From a virus, in the IMG/VR virus record IMGVR_UViG_3300042987_003546, positions 1 to 23,989 of that record: a DNA stretch of 23,989 nt; one strand, written 5' to 3'. Position numbers and translations under genes: made by a program. The notes under the pieces are model-generated. The model ran no database searches and was not told the origin of the DNA. It worked only from the letters and a program-made list of their open reading frames with translations. Shown here in pieces: positions 15,518-23,443 of the stretch (the first letter of the stretch is position 1; the number at the start of each line of letters is the position of its first letter).

Positions 15518-15684
15518 ATCTCGATCGACAGCAATTGCGGCTGGCTCGCATGATTACCCATGGCGTGGAATCGGCGAAAGTGGGTGGTCCTACGCAGGAA
15601 ATGTGCCGGGCACAGGCCGAAACAGACTTGCTGGGCGACATCGAATACGCGCGTCTCTCGGCTGAAGCCAAACGAAGGGGATGA
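15098..15684 (+). CDS. Tail assembly chaperone, long product by -1 frameshift
   Basis: If the ribosome slips back one base in the A9 run, frame 0 (15098-15427, 110 codons) is joined to the -1 frame, open from 15418 to the stop TGA at 15682-15684, giving about 195 aa. The extension reads as real protein (WQSFADLGAVYGAVCLPRL ... LLGDIEYARLSAEAKRRG), whereas the zero-frame tail does not. The -1 frame has a stop at 15415-15417, directly before the run, so it can only be entered there or shortly after. This is the gpG-T arrangement of siphoviruses; the T part recruits the tube protein. Confidence 0.72.
15421..15429 (+). promoter_or_regulatory. Programmed -1 ribosomal frameshift site (A9 run)
   Basis: TTA AAA AAA AAT in the zero frame (15419-15430): an A-AAA-AAA heptamer (15421-15427) allows tandem slippage of two Lys tRNAs. 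No strong downstream stem-loop is obvious, only a short GGCA/TGCC pairing. Confidence 0.72.
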
Positions 15685-15690
15685 CGCATC

Positions 15691-17262
15691 ATGGACATCG
15701 CACAACTCGTCAATCTCATCGCCACAGCGATCACGGCCAAGATGACCATGACGCTGTCACAGCAACTCGCACAGGCACAGCGGGCAAAATCCGAGCCGAT
15801 GCAGGCCAGTTGGTTGCAACGCCTCGCGCGGCCCCTGGGATTGTCTCCCGTGGTCAGTTGGGCGGAACGGTTCTCGGTTGGCCAGCCATCGCGAGAAAAC
15901 CGGGAACGCCTGTCAAGGTCTCAGTCTGCCTGGAACGCCGCGGTACAGTCCCACAGCGAAGCACATGGCCGGTACACGAACGCTGTGAACGAGTTCGAGT
16001 CGGAGAAAGCGAATCCGACCGGGAAGGATCTGGCATCGCTGCAGATTGCCATCATCGACTACGAGAAGGCTTTGCACGAAGCGGCGGCGAAGCTCAAATC
16101 AACGACACAGGCTCACGAGTCGTTAAAGACCGAAGTGGCTCGTCAAACATCGTGGCAGACGCAGCGAACCAAGGCCAATTTGTGGAGCCCTGCCCAGCAG
16201 TGGAGAAAGGCCAAACAACAGGTTCGGATCGTCAAACGGAAGTGGCAGGCGGCGGCGGCAGCGATTGCGGCCCAGAAGATGGCCAGCGAGGCACATGCAA
16301 AGAACGAAGCACGGCATTTCGGGAACCAACAAAAACTGGCCGATGTGCGTCGTAAAGCCCGCCGTGCGAACGTGGACCTGAAACGAGCCGAACGAAGCCA
16401 CCAGTCGAACCTGCAACGCCAAGCGATGACCAAAGAGCAGATCGACCGGGCACCATCCCAGGTTCTGCGAACTCGCGCGATTCTTGCTAATGTCCGGGCA
16501 TCGGGCGCGGTGCAACAGTCCGCAAAAACCGTGGCCACAGCACGGGCGGCACGAGTCACAGCCGTGGCAGCACGTCAGGCCGCGACAGCGGCGACAGCAG
16601 CATCAGGAACGGCGGTCACTCGATCGGCGACAGCAGTGTCGCGCGCAGGTCCGGCAGTACGAGTGGCTGTTGGGGCTGCAGTAGCACGAAGCGCGGCGGC
16701 AACCGTCGGAGCGGTCGCGCTCCCCGTGGCAGCGGCCATTGGGGTTGTTGCGGGGGCTGTTGTGGCCGTCAAATCGTTCGTAAACCGACAACTGCAGAAG
16801 TCGGAACAACTCATCAACGGGCAGATTCAGCAGCGGTCCCAGTTCAACGGGCAGATTGCCAATGCGATGGCACGGTATGAAGCTCAAGAAATGCAACTGA
16901 ACATGCGGACCGGGGCGCAAACCGCCAATTCTTCCAGTGCGGTGGTCGAATCGACGATGAGACTCAAGGAAGCGCAGCAGCCAATGAACGCGGCGTGGGA
17001 GGACATCGGCAATCGAATCCAGGCAGCGGCGACGGACACGGCTACGCTTCTGCAAGAGGGGCTGAACAAGATCGACATCTTGACTCCGTTGGTCACGCAA
17101 TCGGTGAAGATGCTCGAATACTTGCCATGGGTTAAAAAAGTCGCTGAAAACACTGCCAAACCAGTTGAGGGTGTGGGGATTGATGCGTTTCTGGCGGGTG
17201 TCAACATGAACGCCAACAAACGCAACGATAAGCGGTTTGGCGACATTCCAAAGGTAAGATAA
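15691..17262 (+). CDS. Tape measure protein
   Basis: 523 aa from ATG 15691, with AGGGG about ten bases upstream. Almost entirely helical, Ala/Gln/Arg-rich, with long coiled segments (residues 75-260), a very Ala/Val/Thr-rich hydrophobic stretch (about 270-330) and a clear hydrophobic region AVALPVAAAIGVVAGAVVAV (about 338-360) that could insert in the membrane at DNA ejection. The C-terminal part (about 365-440) is Gln/Asn-rich. It is short for a tape measure; at about 0.15 nm per residue it predicts a tail of roughly 75-80 nm. It follows the chaperone and overlaps the next gene by TAATG. No lytic transglycosylase or peptidase domain is visible. Confidence 0.82.
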   Translation: MDIAQLVNLIATAITAKMTMTLSQQLAQAQRAKSEPMQASWLQRLARPLGLSPVVSWAERFSVGQPSRENRERLSRSQSAWNAAVQSHSEAHGRYTNAVNEFESEKANPTGKDLASLQIAIIDYEKALHEAAAKLKSTTQAHESLKTEVARQTSWQTQRTKANLWSPAQQWRKAKQQVRIVKRKWQAAAAAIAAQKMASEAHAKNEARHFGNQQKLADVRRKARRANVDLKRAERSHQSNLQRQAMTKEQIDRAPSQVLRTRAILANVRASGAVQQSAKTVATARAARVTAVAARQAATAATAASGTAVTRSATAVSRAGPAVRVAVGAAVARSAAATVGAVALPVAAAIGVVAGAVVAVKSFVNRQLQKSEQLINGQIQQRSQFNGQIANAMARYEAQEMQLNMRTGAQTANSSSAVVESTMRLKEAQQPMNAAWEDIGNRIQAAATDTATLLQEGLNKIDILTPLVTQSVKMLEYLPWVKKVAENTAKPVEGVGIDAFLAGVNMNANKRNDKRFGDIPKVR

Positions 17263-19301
17263 TGGCGAGCGTTGGCACCTACATTCAGTACGGGAACGTA
17301 AAGCTCTACCGGGTTGTGACGCATGAAATCCGGCAGGAACCGGTGTTGGACCCTTCTGGCACAGATTTGATCTACCAGAAGACAACGGTTCGTGTCTCAG
17401 GGTATCTGCACGGGCACACGAATTGGTCCTACCTGATGGCCGAACCAATTGCACCCTACGGGGGAGCCACAGCGGCACACAAACTGATGCGATACCAGCT
17501 ACCGCCACGCCAGCCGTTTATCATGGCTATCGGAGCGGTCGAAAATGGCGTGGGCATGAAGCCCGACGTGACTCCCTCGAATCAGCCAATCGTCATTCTG
17601 GAGGCATATCCGGCCCCGGCGCGTGTGTCCGTGCCCCAAACGGTGAAGAATGCCGACGGGGACAATGTGGCAGTCACAGGCAACATCAATCTGAAAAACT
17701 GGGACGTTGCGAACGGTCCCCGATGCGTCGATTTTGTGGTGTCTCACATTACAGGGAACGAACTATTCCACGTTGATGCGACATTCGAGTTGTGCAAGGT
17801 CGAATGCACTCCCGATGGTTCCGTGCCGTACAATTCGTACGGTGTTCTTTCGAATCGATGGTCTGTCAGTGATTCACTCGATGTGAACATGCGGACCACA
17901 CGAACCTATACTGGAACGATGGTACTGGCATCGGCCAAGATCAACGCACATCAACTGCGATGGCTCGTGGCTCCCCCGTTGGAACCATTGTTCCGGCGCG
18001 AACGCATGGAATTCGTCTGGGAAGCGGACGGTCTGAAGCTGCATTGGGTTGTCACAGATCAGGAGATTGCAGCGTCGGCGCCATTCCCTGCCCGGCGATG
18101 GAATGTGCAACACACGATCAGGACTCACCGCGCCATGATGGGAGCGGCATCGATTCAGATCCAGGTGGAAGGGGATTCGGACGTCAACAAGGCTGATCTG
18201 ATTGAAATCTGTCATTGGGTGATCGCGGCGAAAATGTTCCGCAGAACCCCGCCACAGGTCGCAGCGGACCCCGCCGAAGTGTTTGTAGTGGCGGACGGAA
18301 ACGGCAATCTGGTTCGAAAGCCGATCAGTTACATCGTAGACCGTGTGGAATTTACCGATCACATTGGTGACACCAACGTGATTTCCGCAGCTGCTGAAGT
18401 TCGCACGCTTATGACTGCCAAGGATGGGATGGCGTTAGCGTTTCAGAACTTCGGACAGCCGATTGTTGCGGCCAATCTTCCGGCCCCGTTGGACGGTACA
18501 AAGCAGGGAGTCGGGGACAACTTCCCATACAACGCCGGGACGAATCAAAAATACTCCCGGGCGCGCTCGTGGGGTGGGTACGCTGGTCAAACCCCAGACG
18601 TCGAGGGACCGGCTGGAATCGTCGGAATCGTTGCCTGTTACTTCCAGACTCCCTGCAACGATCAGCACTTTCCCCAGTACGGAATTGAGGTCTTGCAGAA
18701 GAATGAAGACAAGCAAGCGCCGGTGGATCAGATCCCATACACGGCAACGGAAATGTCCAGCCTGCAGTTGTCACTGGAAACGAATGCAACCCCGTATTCC
18801 GAAAACCACATGACATACCCGTACACGTTCTGGCAGGTCGATAACCTGTACAAGACCAATGCCATGCGTACGCAAATGCCAATTGCCAAGACCCCGACGG
18901 GGACGACAGCAAAATTTGCTCCCACGTCCGCAGTCGTACGGATTGCAGGGGGACAAACGCGGCGAGTCATCCGAATTTCCGCAGAGCGTGCGGGCGATTG
19001 GCCAGAGTTCCCCGACCCAGAAACATTGGCAGCACTGCAGTGGCCGTATCCAGAGTCTATTGATCGTGAAATTGGCTGGGTGCCACTCATTCAATCGTAT
19101 CTAAGATCAGCCCTAAAGGCGGGTCGCAGCGTGACGACGGCAACGGGACAGGTGATCTTCCGCGCGTCGATGGAAATCGTATTGGCGTTGAGCCGTCCAC
19201 CGACCCCAAAAGAGAAACTGGCCCTGGGGAACGAGAAATGGACCAGCAAGGGGCCACAGACGACCACGACAACTTTGACAAATTCAGACTGGTCGCAGTG
19301 A
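17262..19301 (+). CDS. Large tail protein, putative baseplate/hub component
   Basis: 679 aa. Its ATG overlaps the tape measure stop (TAATG), so translation is coupled. Mostly beta-rich and soluble; segments include VRVSGYLHGHTNWSYLMAEP near the N-terminus, a DVNMRTTRTYTGTM stretch (about 210) and a charged middle. I recognise no domain by name. Position directly after the tape measure is where distal tail and tail-hub proteins are encoded, and the size fits a hub or a fused distal-tail/hub protein. The role is inferred from position only. It ends with a Thr-rich tail and is followed by a terminator. Confidence 0.55.
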   Translation: MASVGTYIQYGNVKLYRVVTHEIRQEPVLDPSGTDLIYQKTTVRVSGYLHGHTNWSYLMAEPIAPYGGATAAHKLMRYQLPPRQPFIMAIGAVENGVGMKPDVTPSNQPIVILEAYPAPARVSVPQTVKNADGDNVAVTGNINLKNWDVANGPRCVDFVVSHITGNELFHVDATFELCKVECTPDGSVPYNSYGVLSNRWSVSDSLDVNMRTTRTYTGTMVLASAKINAHQLRWLVAPPLEPLFRRERMEFVWEADGLKLHWVVTDQEIAASAPFPARRWNVQHTIRTHRAMMGAASIQIQVEGDSDVNKADLIEICHWVIAAKMFRRTPPQVAADPAEVFVVADGNGNLVRKPISYIVDRVEFTDHIGDTNVISAAAEVRTLMTAKDGMALAFQNFGQPIVAANLPAPLDGTKQGVGDNFPYNAGTNQKYSRARSWGGYAGQTPDVEGPAGIVGIVACYFQTPCNDQHFPQYGIEVLQKNEDKQAPVDQIPYTATEMSSLQLSLETNATPYSENHMTYPYTFWQVDNLYKTNAMRTQMPIAKTPTGTTAKFAPTSAVVRIAGGQTRRVIRISAERAGDWPEFPDPETLAALQWPYPESIDREIGWVPLIQSYLRSALKAGRSVTTATGQVIFRASMEIVLALSRPPTPKEKLALGNEKWTSKGPQTTTTTLTNSDWSQ

Positions 19302-19345
19302 AGTCGAAAAGTTACTCTGTCTTGGTTCCGCTATCGAAACACTCG

Positions 19346-19386
19346 AGGCGTGTTCCCGTTCATCGCGACGGGGGCACGCCTTTTTT
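19346..19386 (+). terminator. Intrinsic terminator after the main tail genes
   Basis: 14-pair stem: AGGCGTG-TT-CCCGT with ACGGG-GG-CACGCCT (two G-U pairs in the middle), an eight-base loop and a T6 run (19381-19386). It lies 45 bases after the hub-like gene, yet 16 bases later a same-strand gene starts, so read-through or a new promoter is needed. Confidence 0.85.
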
Positions 19387-19401
19387 CATTGGTAAACCAC
19401 G

Positions 19402-19902
19402 ATGACAACGGGTTACGGCACACCAACGACACAGATTACGGTCCTCGAAGCCGTGGTAAAGGTCTTGCGCGAGTCGATTCCCGCGTTCCAGGGGGAAAAC
19501 ACCTGTTTCCTGTCGATGGACCCCGAACCGTTGCATGAGGAACGGCAGACTTTGTTCGCCACGGTCTGTCCCATGGCGGGCCGGTTCGATGAAGAGATTG
19601 CGGTCGGATCGCACTATGCCAACGAACTGTCGGGCGTGCTGATCACGGTCTGGTCCGGCATGAAACTGGATCGACCGGGCGGCGACAAGATGATGATGAC
19701 CGAATCCGCACGGGGGCTGCTGAGTCTCAAGCGATTAATTCTCAAGGCTCTTAACGGGCTTGAACTGAAGGACAAAGAAGGCAACACCATCGTCTGCCGA
19801 CCGATGCGACCGTTAAACGCCGGGCATCCGCAGCGACGGGACGAAGAAAAGGGTTCTTTTTCACTGTCGTTCGCAACTGACTTTATTTGGGATCTGTCAT
19901 GA
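19402..19902 (+). CDS. Putative tail terminator/completion-like protein
   Basis: 166 aa from ATG 19402; no clear ribosome site. The layout resembles tail terminator proteins (lambda gpU type): an N-terminal helix (TVLEAVVKVLRESIP), a strand pair (FATVCPMAGRFDEEI; SGVLITVWSGMKLD), a central helix (RGLLSLKRLILKALNG) and a terminal strand ending in DFIWDLS. Such genes normally lie before the tube gene; here it lies after the hub gene and behind a terminator, so the assignment is tentative. It overlaps the next gene as ATGA. Confidence 0.45.
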   Translation: MTTGYGTPTTQITVLEAVVKVLRESIPAFQGENTCFLSMDPEPLHEERQTLFATVCPMAGRFDEEIAVGSHYANELSGVLITVWSGMKLDRPGGDKMMMTESARGLLSLKRLILKALNGLELKDKEGNTIVCRPMRPLNAGHPQRRDEEKGSFSLSFATDFIWDLS

Positions 19903-20408
19903 CCGTTACAAAGACTCTCGGTGCCATCCAAGTCACAAACACGCTGTCCATCGGGGAAACCATCGCGTTTAGCGGTGATCCGACATTCGCCGGGGACTTG
20001 TCTGGTACTGTCGCAGCGGGCCAGCAGTGGCGCATGGATGGAACAGTCGGGAAATCCGTCACCAAGGTGTTTCACGGTCTCGTGGCGCTCGTGGCAGGCG
20101 CGAAGACCCTCGATCTGACGGCGCTCACGGATGCCGTTCTCGGGACGGTCGATTTCTCCGGTCTCAAGCTCAGGCTGCTCCATGCGGTGGCGACCAGTGG
20201 AAACACTGCGGCAATCTCAATCGCTCCGGGGGCCAGCAACGGCTACACGGGATGGGTTGGATCATCGGGGCTTCTCCTGCAACCGGGTGACAGTCGCGGT
20301 CCAGACCTGTTCACGGGTGGCATCGCCATCGATGGGACGCATAAGACCATCGATCTTGCGGGAACCGGTACCGAGTCTGTAACGCTGATTATGGGCTTCG
20401 GTCCGTGA
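19899..20408 (+). CDS. Putative small virion protein, beta-rich
   Basis: 169 aa from ATG 19899, overlapping the previous stop (ATGA). Nearly all predicted beta strand, Gly/Thr/Ala-rich and poor in charge: IAFSGDPTFAGDLSG, LKLRLLHAVATSG, ISIAPGASNGYTGWV, SSGLLLQPGDSRGP. The LLQPGDS step followed by strands is common in jelly-roll virion proteins. No enzyme motif. Probably a tail or baseplate decoration subunit (inference). Confidence 0.5.
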   Translation: MTVTKTLGAIQVTNTLSIGETIAFSGDPTFAGDLSGTVAAGQQWRMDGTVGKSVTKVFHGLVALVAGAKTLDLTALTDAVLGTVDFSGLKLRLLHAVATSGNTAAISIAPGASNGYTGWVGSSGLLLQPGDSRGPDLFTGGIAIDGTHKTIDLAGTGTESVTLIMGFGP

Positions 20409-20418
20409 GGATGACGCG

Positions 20419-22131
20419 ATGATTCAATTCAAGGGCGTTGATCTGCTCCTGGAAGATCCCACGGGCAGAGCAGCCGCATACGTGCAACGGTATCTGGGAA
20501 TGCCGGAATCCCTGATCAATGCCCCCGCACGGACGATCGACAGCAAATCGCGAGTACAGCGCCCCCAGTGGCCAGAGGGGCCGAAGCTGCGACCGAATCA
20601 GCTTTACATGCCATCTGGTGCGACACGGTGGGGGCAGTTCATCGGTCTGGCTACGACAGCCCAAAAGAACGCGATTCTCGCGGCCATGTCGTCACGAAGC
20701 TCCACAGGAACCCTGACGATCAGCCTGGAGGATTCGCCCAATGTTGCGGTTGCGTCCTGCACAAACGCAGACGGGACGTTTAACCTGCAAGGGGCCATCT
20801 CGGTCACGATGTACTTGTTGCCACCGCAGCCAGTCAGTCAGGCCGCATCGTCAGCAGAAAATGACTTGTGGATTCTGCCGATGGTGGACGAACGGTTCTG
20901 GTGGCAGACCGCAATGTTTGTGTCAGTGGCGGAAACATGGGCCGATCTGCTCGACGAGTTCAACACGTCACTGGGGATCAGCCTGACACGCGATGCGTCG
21001 GCACCGATTGACAGCGACTACGGCATTCCTGACGCCTGTTTTTTCCGAAACGGGGCCATCAATACGGCAGCGGCGGTCGATCTGTACTGTTGGTCCACGA
21101 ATCAGCGACTGGTCCCAAAAGACATCAGCGCCGGAACGTGGATGCTCAGGTCATCCAGGCCCGATGCTAGTTCGTCATCGTCGAGTAGTTCGAGCAGTTC
21201 ATCGTCAAGTTCATCCAGCAGCGCGGCGACAGTGGATGCGGACTGCCTGTACACGGGCCAGCGTGATGCACAGTTGCTGACACCGAATTCCGGTTCAATG
21301 TCGGCCGGCGGGGAATGCACGTCCACTCACAGCGGTGACGTTCCGAAAACGATCCAGTTCCACTTCACGAACGATTCGGCCACGGAACTGCTGGTACACA
21401 TCGCCGGGACTGATCCAGACTATGCCGACGGCGGGATTCTCGACGTAATGTGTCCGGCAACGTCAACAGGCTCAAATGACAGCGATTTGGAAGCGATGGC
21501 CGACAAATGGGCCAACGACTTCTGGACGTGGTCCAAGTGGCGTTTCTCGTGGTCTTTCAATCGTCTGCTCAACTGGCACATGATTGGCTACGAAGATTAC
21601 GTGCTGATCGATCTGTCTCGGCACAAACGGGGCTACAACGCTCGCACGGCGGTCAAGGCACTGCCCCCAACCGGCTGGGGAATGGACGCTGTACCGTTGC
21701 AACTGTCCACAGGCGGTAATACCTGTGCTGGCAGCGGAAACGGGTCAACAACGTCCCCATGTGGTTGCTGTGACTGCAAGGATTGTCTCCCACCAGACAA
21801 ATCCACGATCGGCAGCGGAACGTGTAGCACCTGTGCCAACGGGGCTGCGGGGTCATATACGTTCAATCCTGGGACTTTCACGGCATACCCGGCATTGGGC
21901 GGATTACAGACTGTAACGCACGTCTCAGGATGCGTTTGGCAGTCGGGACTGATCGCAGTCACGGCAGCAGCATGGGCAGCGAGTCGATACTACTACGTGA
22001 ACGATTACGTGTTGCACGACAGTGGCAAACAATACAAGTGCGTCACGGCGGGAACGTCCGGATCAACGGGCCCCACGGGAACCGGGTCCGGGATCACTGA
22101 TGGGTCTGTCACATGGGACTACTCACCATGA
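20419..22131 (+). CDS. Multi-domain adhesin-like tail protein with Ser18 linker and C-terminal carbohydrate-binding-like domain
   Basis: 570 aa; ATG 20419 with GAGG about eight bases upstream. Parts: residues 1-140, a beta-rich domain (RWGQFIGLATTAQKNAILAAM; TLTISLEDS) resembling tail-tip components; 150-250, a second globular part; 251-268, eighteen serines in a row; 275-450, a Trp/Asp-rich domain (WANDFWTWSKWRFSWSF); 450-490, a Cys-rich stretch (CGCCDCKDC and CSTC); and about 520-570, a domain of the type WAASRYYYVNDYVLHDSGK...YKCVTAGTSGS...TDGSVTWDYSP, known from tail fibre and carbohydrate-binding modules of the chitin-binding kind. Suggested role: host surface binding. It overlaps the next gene by ATGA. 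Confidence 0.65.
   Translation: MIQFKGVDLLLEDPTGRAAAYVQRYLGMPESLINAPARTIDSKSRVQRPQWPEGPKLRPNQLYMPSGATRWGQFIGLATTAQKNAILAAMSSRSSTGTLTISLEDSPNVAVASCTNADGTFNLQGAISVTMYLLPPQPVSQAASSAENDLWILPMVDERFWWQTAMFVSVAETWADLLDEFNTSLGISLTRDASAPIDSDYGIPDACFFRNGAINTAAAVDLYCWSTNQRLVPKDISAGTWMLRSSRPDASSSSSSSSSSSSSSSSSSAATVDADCLYTGQRDAQLLTPNSGSMSAGGECTSTHSGDVPKTIQFHFTNDSATELLVHIAGTDPDYADGGILDVMCPATSTGSNDSDLEAMADKWANDFWTWSKWRFSWSFNRLLNWHMIGYEDYVLIDLSRHKRGYNARTAVKALPPTGWGMDAVPLQLSTGGNTCAGSGNGSTTSPCGCCDCKDCLPPDKSTIGSGTCSTCANGAAGSYTFNPGTFTAYPALGGLQTVTHVSGCVWQSGLIAVTAAAWAASRYYYVNDYVLHDSGKQYKCVTAGTSGSTGPTGTGSGITDGSVTWDYSP
21169..21222 (+). repeat. Poly-serine tract, 18 codons
   Basis: Eighteen consecutive Ser codons (5 AGT, 5 TCG, 4 TCA, 3 AGC, 1 TCC), acting as a flexible linker between two globular parts of the adhesin-like protein. 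Confidence 0.95.
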
Positions 22132-22862
22132 CGGCCCCGAACCTGTACCGCTGGGTGTTCACTCAGAACGGGGCGAACTCGACAGCGGAAATGCAGTTCG
22201 TTCACGGCACTGACGTTGTCAATTCGTCGGTCCACCCGATGAAGTACGGGGCGGATGATGAATTCCCCTGGAACTGCAAATGTCAGTCGCGGATGCAACT
22301 GATGGAACCCGAACGGCTGACTTCGCGCGAACACGTCAATTGTGCGATCTGTGTGAAGCCATCAGAAGGCGTCAAGGCCGCGCTTGACTGTGAATCCGCA
22401 GAAGCGACTGCACTGGTCACTAAGCGAGCCACTCAAGGCATCCTGTTGACGTGGATTACTCCCCCATACTGGGAAACGGCATCGCCGGGAGACGTGATTG
22501 GGGCCATTGGGCCATGTGGAGCGGCGTTCAGTTACACGTATCGTGGGGCAGGAACTGGAGCGTTCAATCCATCGGATATTCACAGTGACTGGGCAGCAGT
22601 GGGGCTACCGTCATTTGATGAGAGGGCGGACGGGTGCGGCGTATGTGGTCGTATAGCCGTTTACCCACCAACAGGCTGGCTACCGGGGTCCGCGTCAATC
22701 AATGGGTATTCGGTTCCGTTTGCGTCATGGTCCGATGGATGGGGCCAGTGCGGTACTACGGGCAATCCGTTCCTGATTGACGTGTTTGGCGGGATCCTGT
22801 TTCGTGTCTCGGGACCATCCAGCGGCTACAGGCTCAAGGGGGAGTGGTTTGATCTGCCATGA
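22128..22862 (+). CDS. Cys-rich tail-tip protein, paralogue 1
   Basis: 244 aa from ATG 22128 (ATGA overlap). The N-terminal 80 residues form a small module, FVHGTDVVN (24-32), P-x-K-Y and then C50-x-C52 and C72-x2-C75, which recurs in the next gene with identical Cys spacing. The rest (about 100-244) is Gly/Trp/Pro-rich and beta-like, with more Cys pairs (CGVC at about 166; WGQC). No signal peptide. Probably a tail-tip or receptor-binding component; the Cys pattern could bind zinc or iron (inference). Family not recognised. Confidence 0.6.
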   Translation: MTAPNLYRWVFTQNGANSTAEMQFVHGTDVVNSSVHPMKYGADDEFPWNCKCQSRMQLMEPERLTSREHVNCAICVKPSEGVKAALDCESAEATALVTKRATQGILLTWITPPYWETASPGDVIGAIGPCGAAFSYTYRGAGTGAFNPSDIHSDWAAVGLPSFDERADGCGVCGRIAVYPPTGWLPGSASINGYSVPFASWSDGWGQCGTTGNPFLIDVFGGILFRVSGPSSGYRLKGEWFDLP

Positions 22863-23443
22863 CAAACAACTACCGATACAGCTTGGATGAAAGCACTTCC
22901 CCACCGCAAATTGTTGTGGAGTTCGTCAGCGGTACGGACGTGATGAACATTGGATCACGTCCAGTCAAGTACGTGGCCAGCAAGTTCAACTCATGTCGGT
23001 GTGCGAGTAAGTTTTCTCTGGTCACAGGGGAAACGCTCCTGCCACCAGCGGACATCAGTTGCAACCTGTGCCTGGAACCGATTGCGGGTGACTCCAGTAG
23101 TTCATCGTCATCATCGTCGAGTAGCAGCAGTTCAAGTTCGTCGTCATCCAGCAGCAGTTCGTCGAGTTCGAGTTCGTCAAGCTCATCGTCGTCATCAAGT
23201 TCGTCATCGTCGAGCAGTTCCAGTTCCAGCAGCAGTTCCAGTTCGTCGAGTTCCAGTAGTTCGTCGTCGTCAAGCTCCAGCGGCTGTACGGGAACGTGCG
23301 GTCAGTTCACATGGACCAGTGGGGAGTGGGTCGAGGGAGATCCACCGTTTCCCTACTGTACCTGTACATGCTACGGGCCCGCGTTCATGGGGATGTTTGA
23401 AGGACAGACGGCATCAGGTTCGTGCCAGAGTACCCCACCATGA
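22859..23443 (+). CDS. Cys-rich tail-tip protein with 63-residue poly-Ser stalk, paralogue 2
   Basis: 194 aa from ATG 22859 (ATGA overlap). Residues 1-78 are a paralogue of the preceding N-terminal module: FVSGTDVMN (22-30), P-V-K-Y, C46-x-C48 and C68-x2-C71. Residues 79-141 are 63 serines without interruption, about a third of the protein. Residues 142-194 are a compact Cys-rich head (CTGTCGQF; YCTCTC; a final Cys near the end). The design, two small Cys-stabilised heads joined by a long hydrophilic stalk, fits an extended adhesin. The glycosyltransferase gene starts inside its stop codon. Confidence 0.65.
   Translation: MTNNYRYSLDESTSPPQIVVEFVSGTDVMNIGSRPVKYVASKFNSCRCASKFSLVTGETLLPPADISCNLCLEPIAGDSSSSSSSSSSSSSSSSSSSSSSSSSSSSSSSSSSSSSSSSSSSSSSSSSSSSSSSSSSSSSSSGCTGTCGQFTWTSGEWVEGDPPFPYCTCTCYGPAFMGMFEGQTASGSCQSTPP
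23093..23281 (+). repeat. Poly-serine tract, 63 codons
   Basis: 63 consecutive Ser codons: 19 TCG, 16 AGT, 11 TCA, 10 AGC, 7 TCC, no TCT. The DNA is degenerate, not a simple tandem repeat. Confidence 0.95.

Noticed and set aside
15429-15665. Separate 78-aa ORF after the A run in the +1 frame
   Set aside because: Arg/Ser-rich with no structure; the -1 frame over the same bases reads as a better protein and stops neatly before the tape measure gene.
16603-17508. 301-aa minus-strand ORF opposite the tape measure gene
   Set aside because: Spans the boundary of two well-supported plus-strand genes and shows no domain pattern.
23055-23273. Minus-strand ORF rich in Asn, Trp, Thr and Cys
   Set aside because: Pure by-product of the poly-Ser codons read in reverse.
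23093-23281. CRISPR-like or tandem repeat array
   Set aside because: No fixed repeat-spacer period; the periodicity is only the serine codon.
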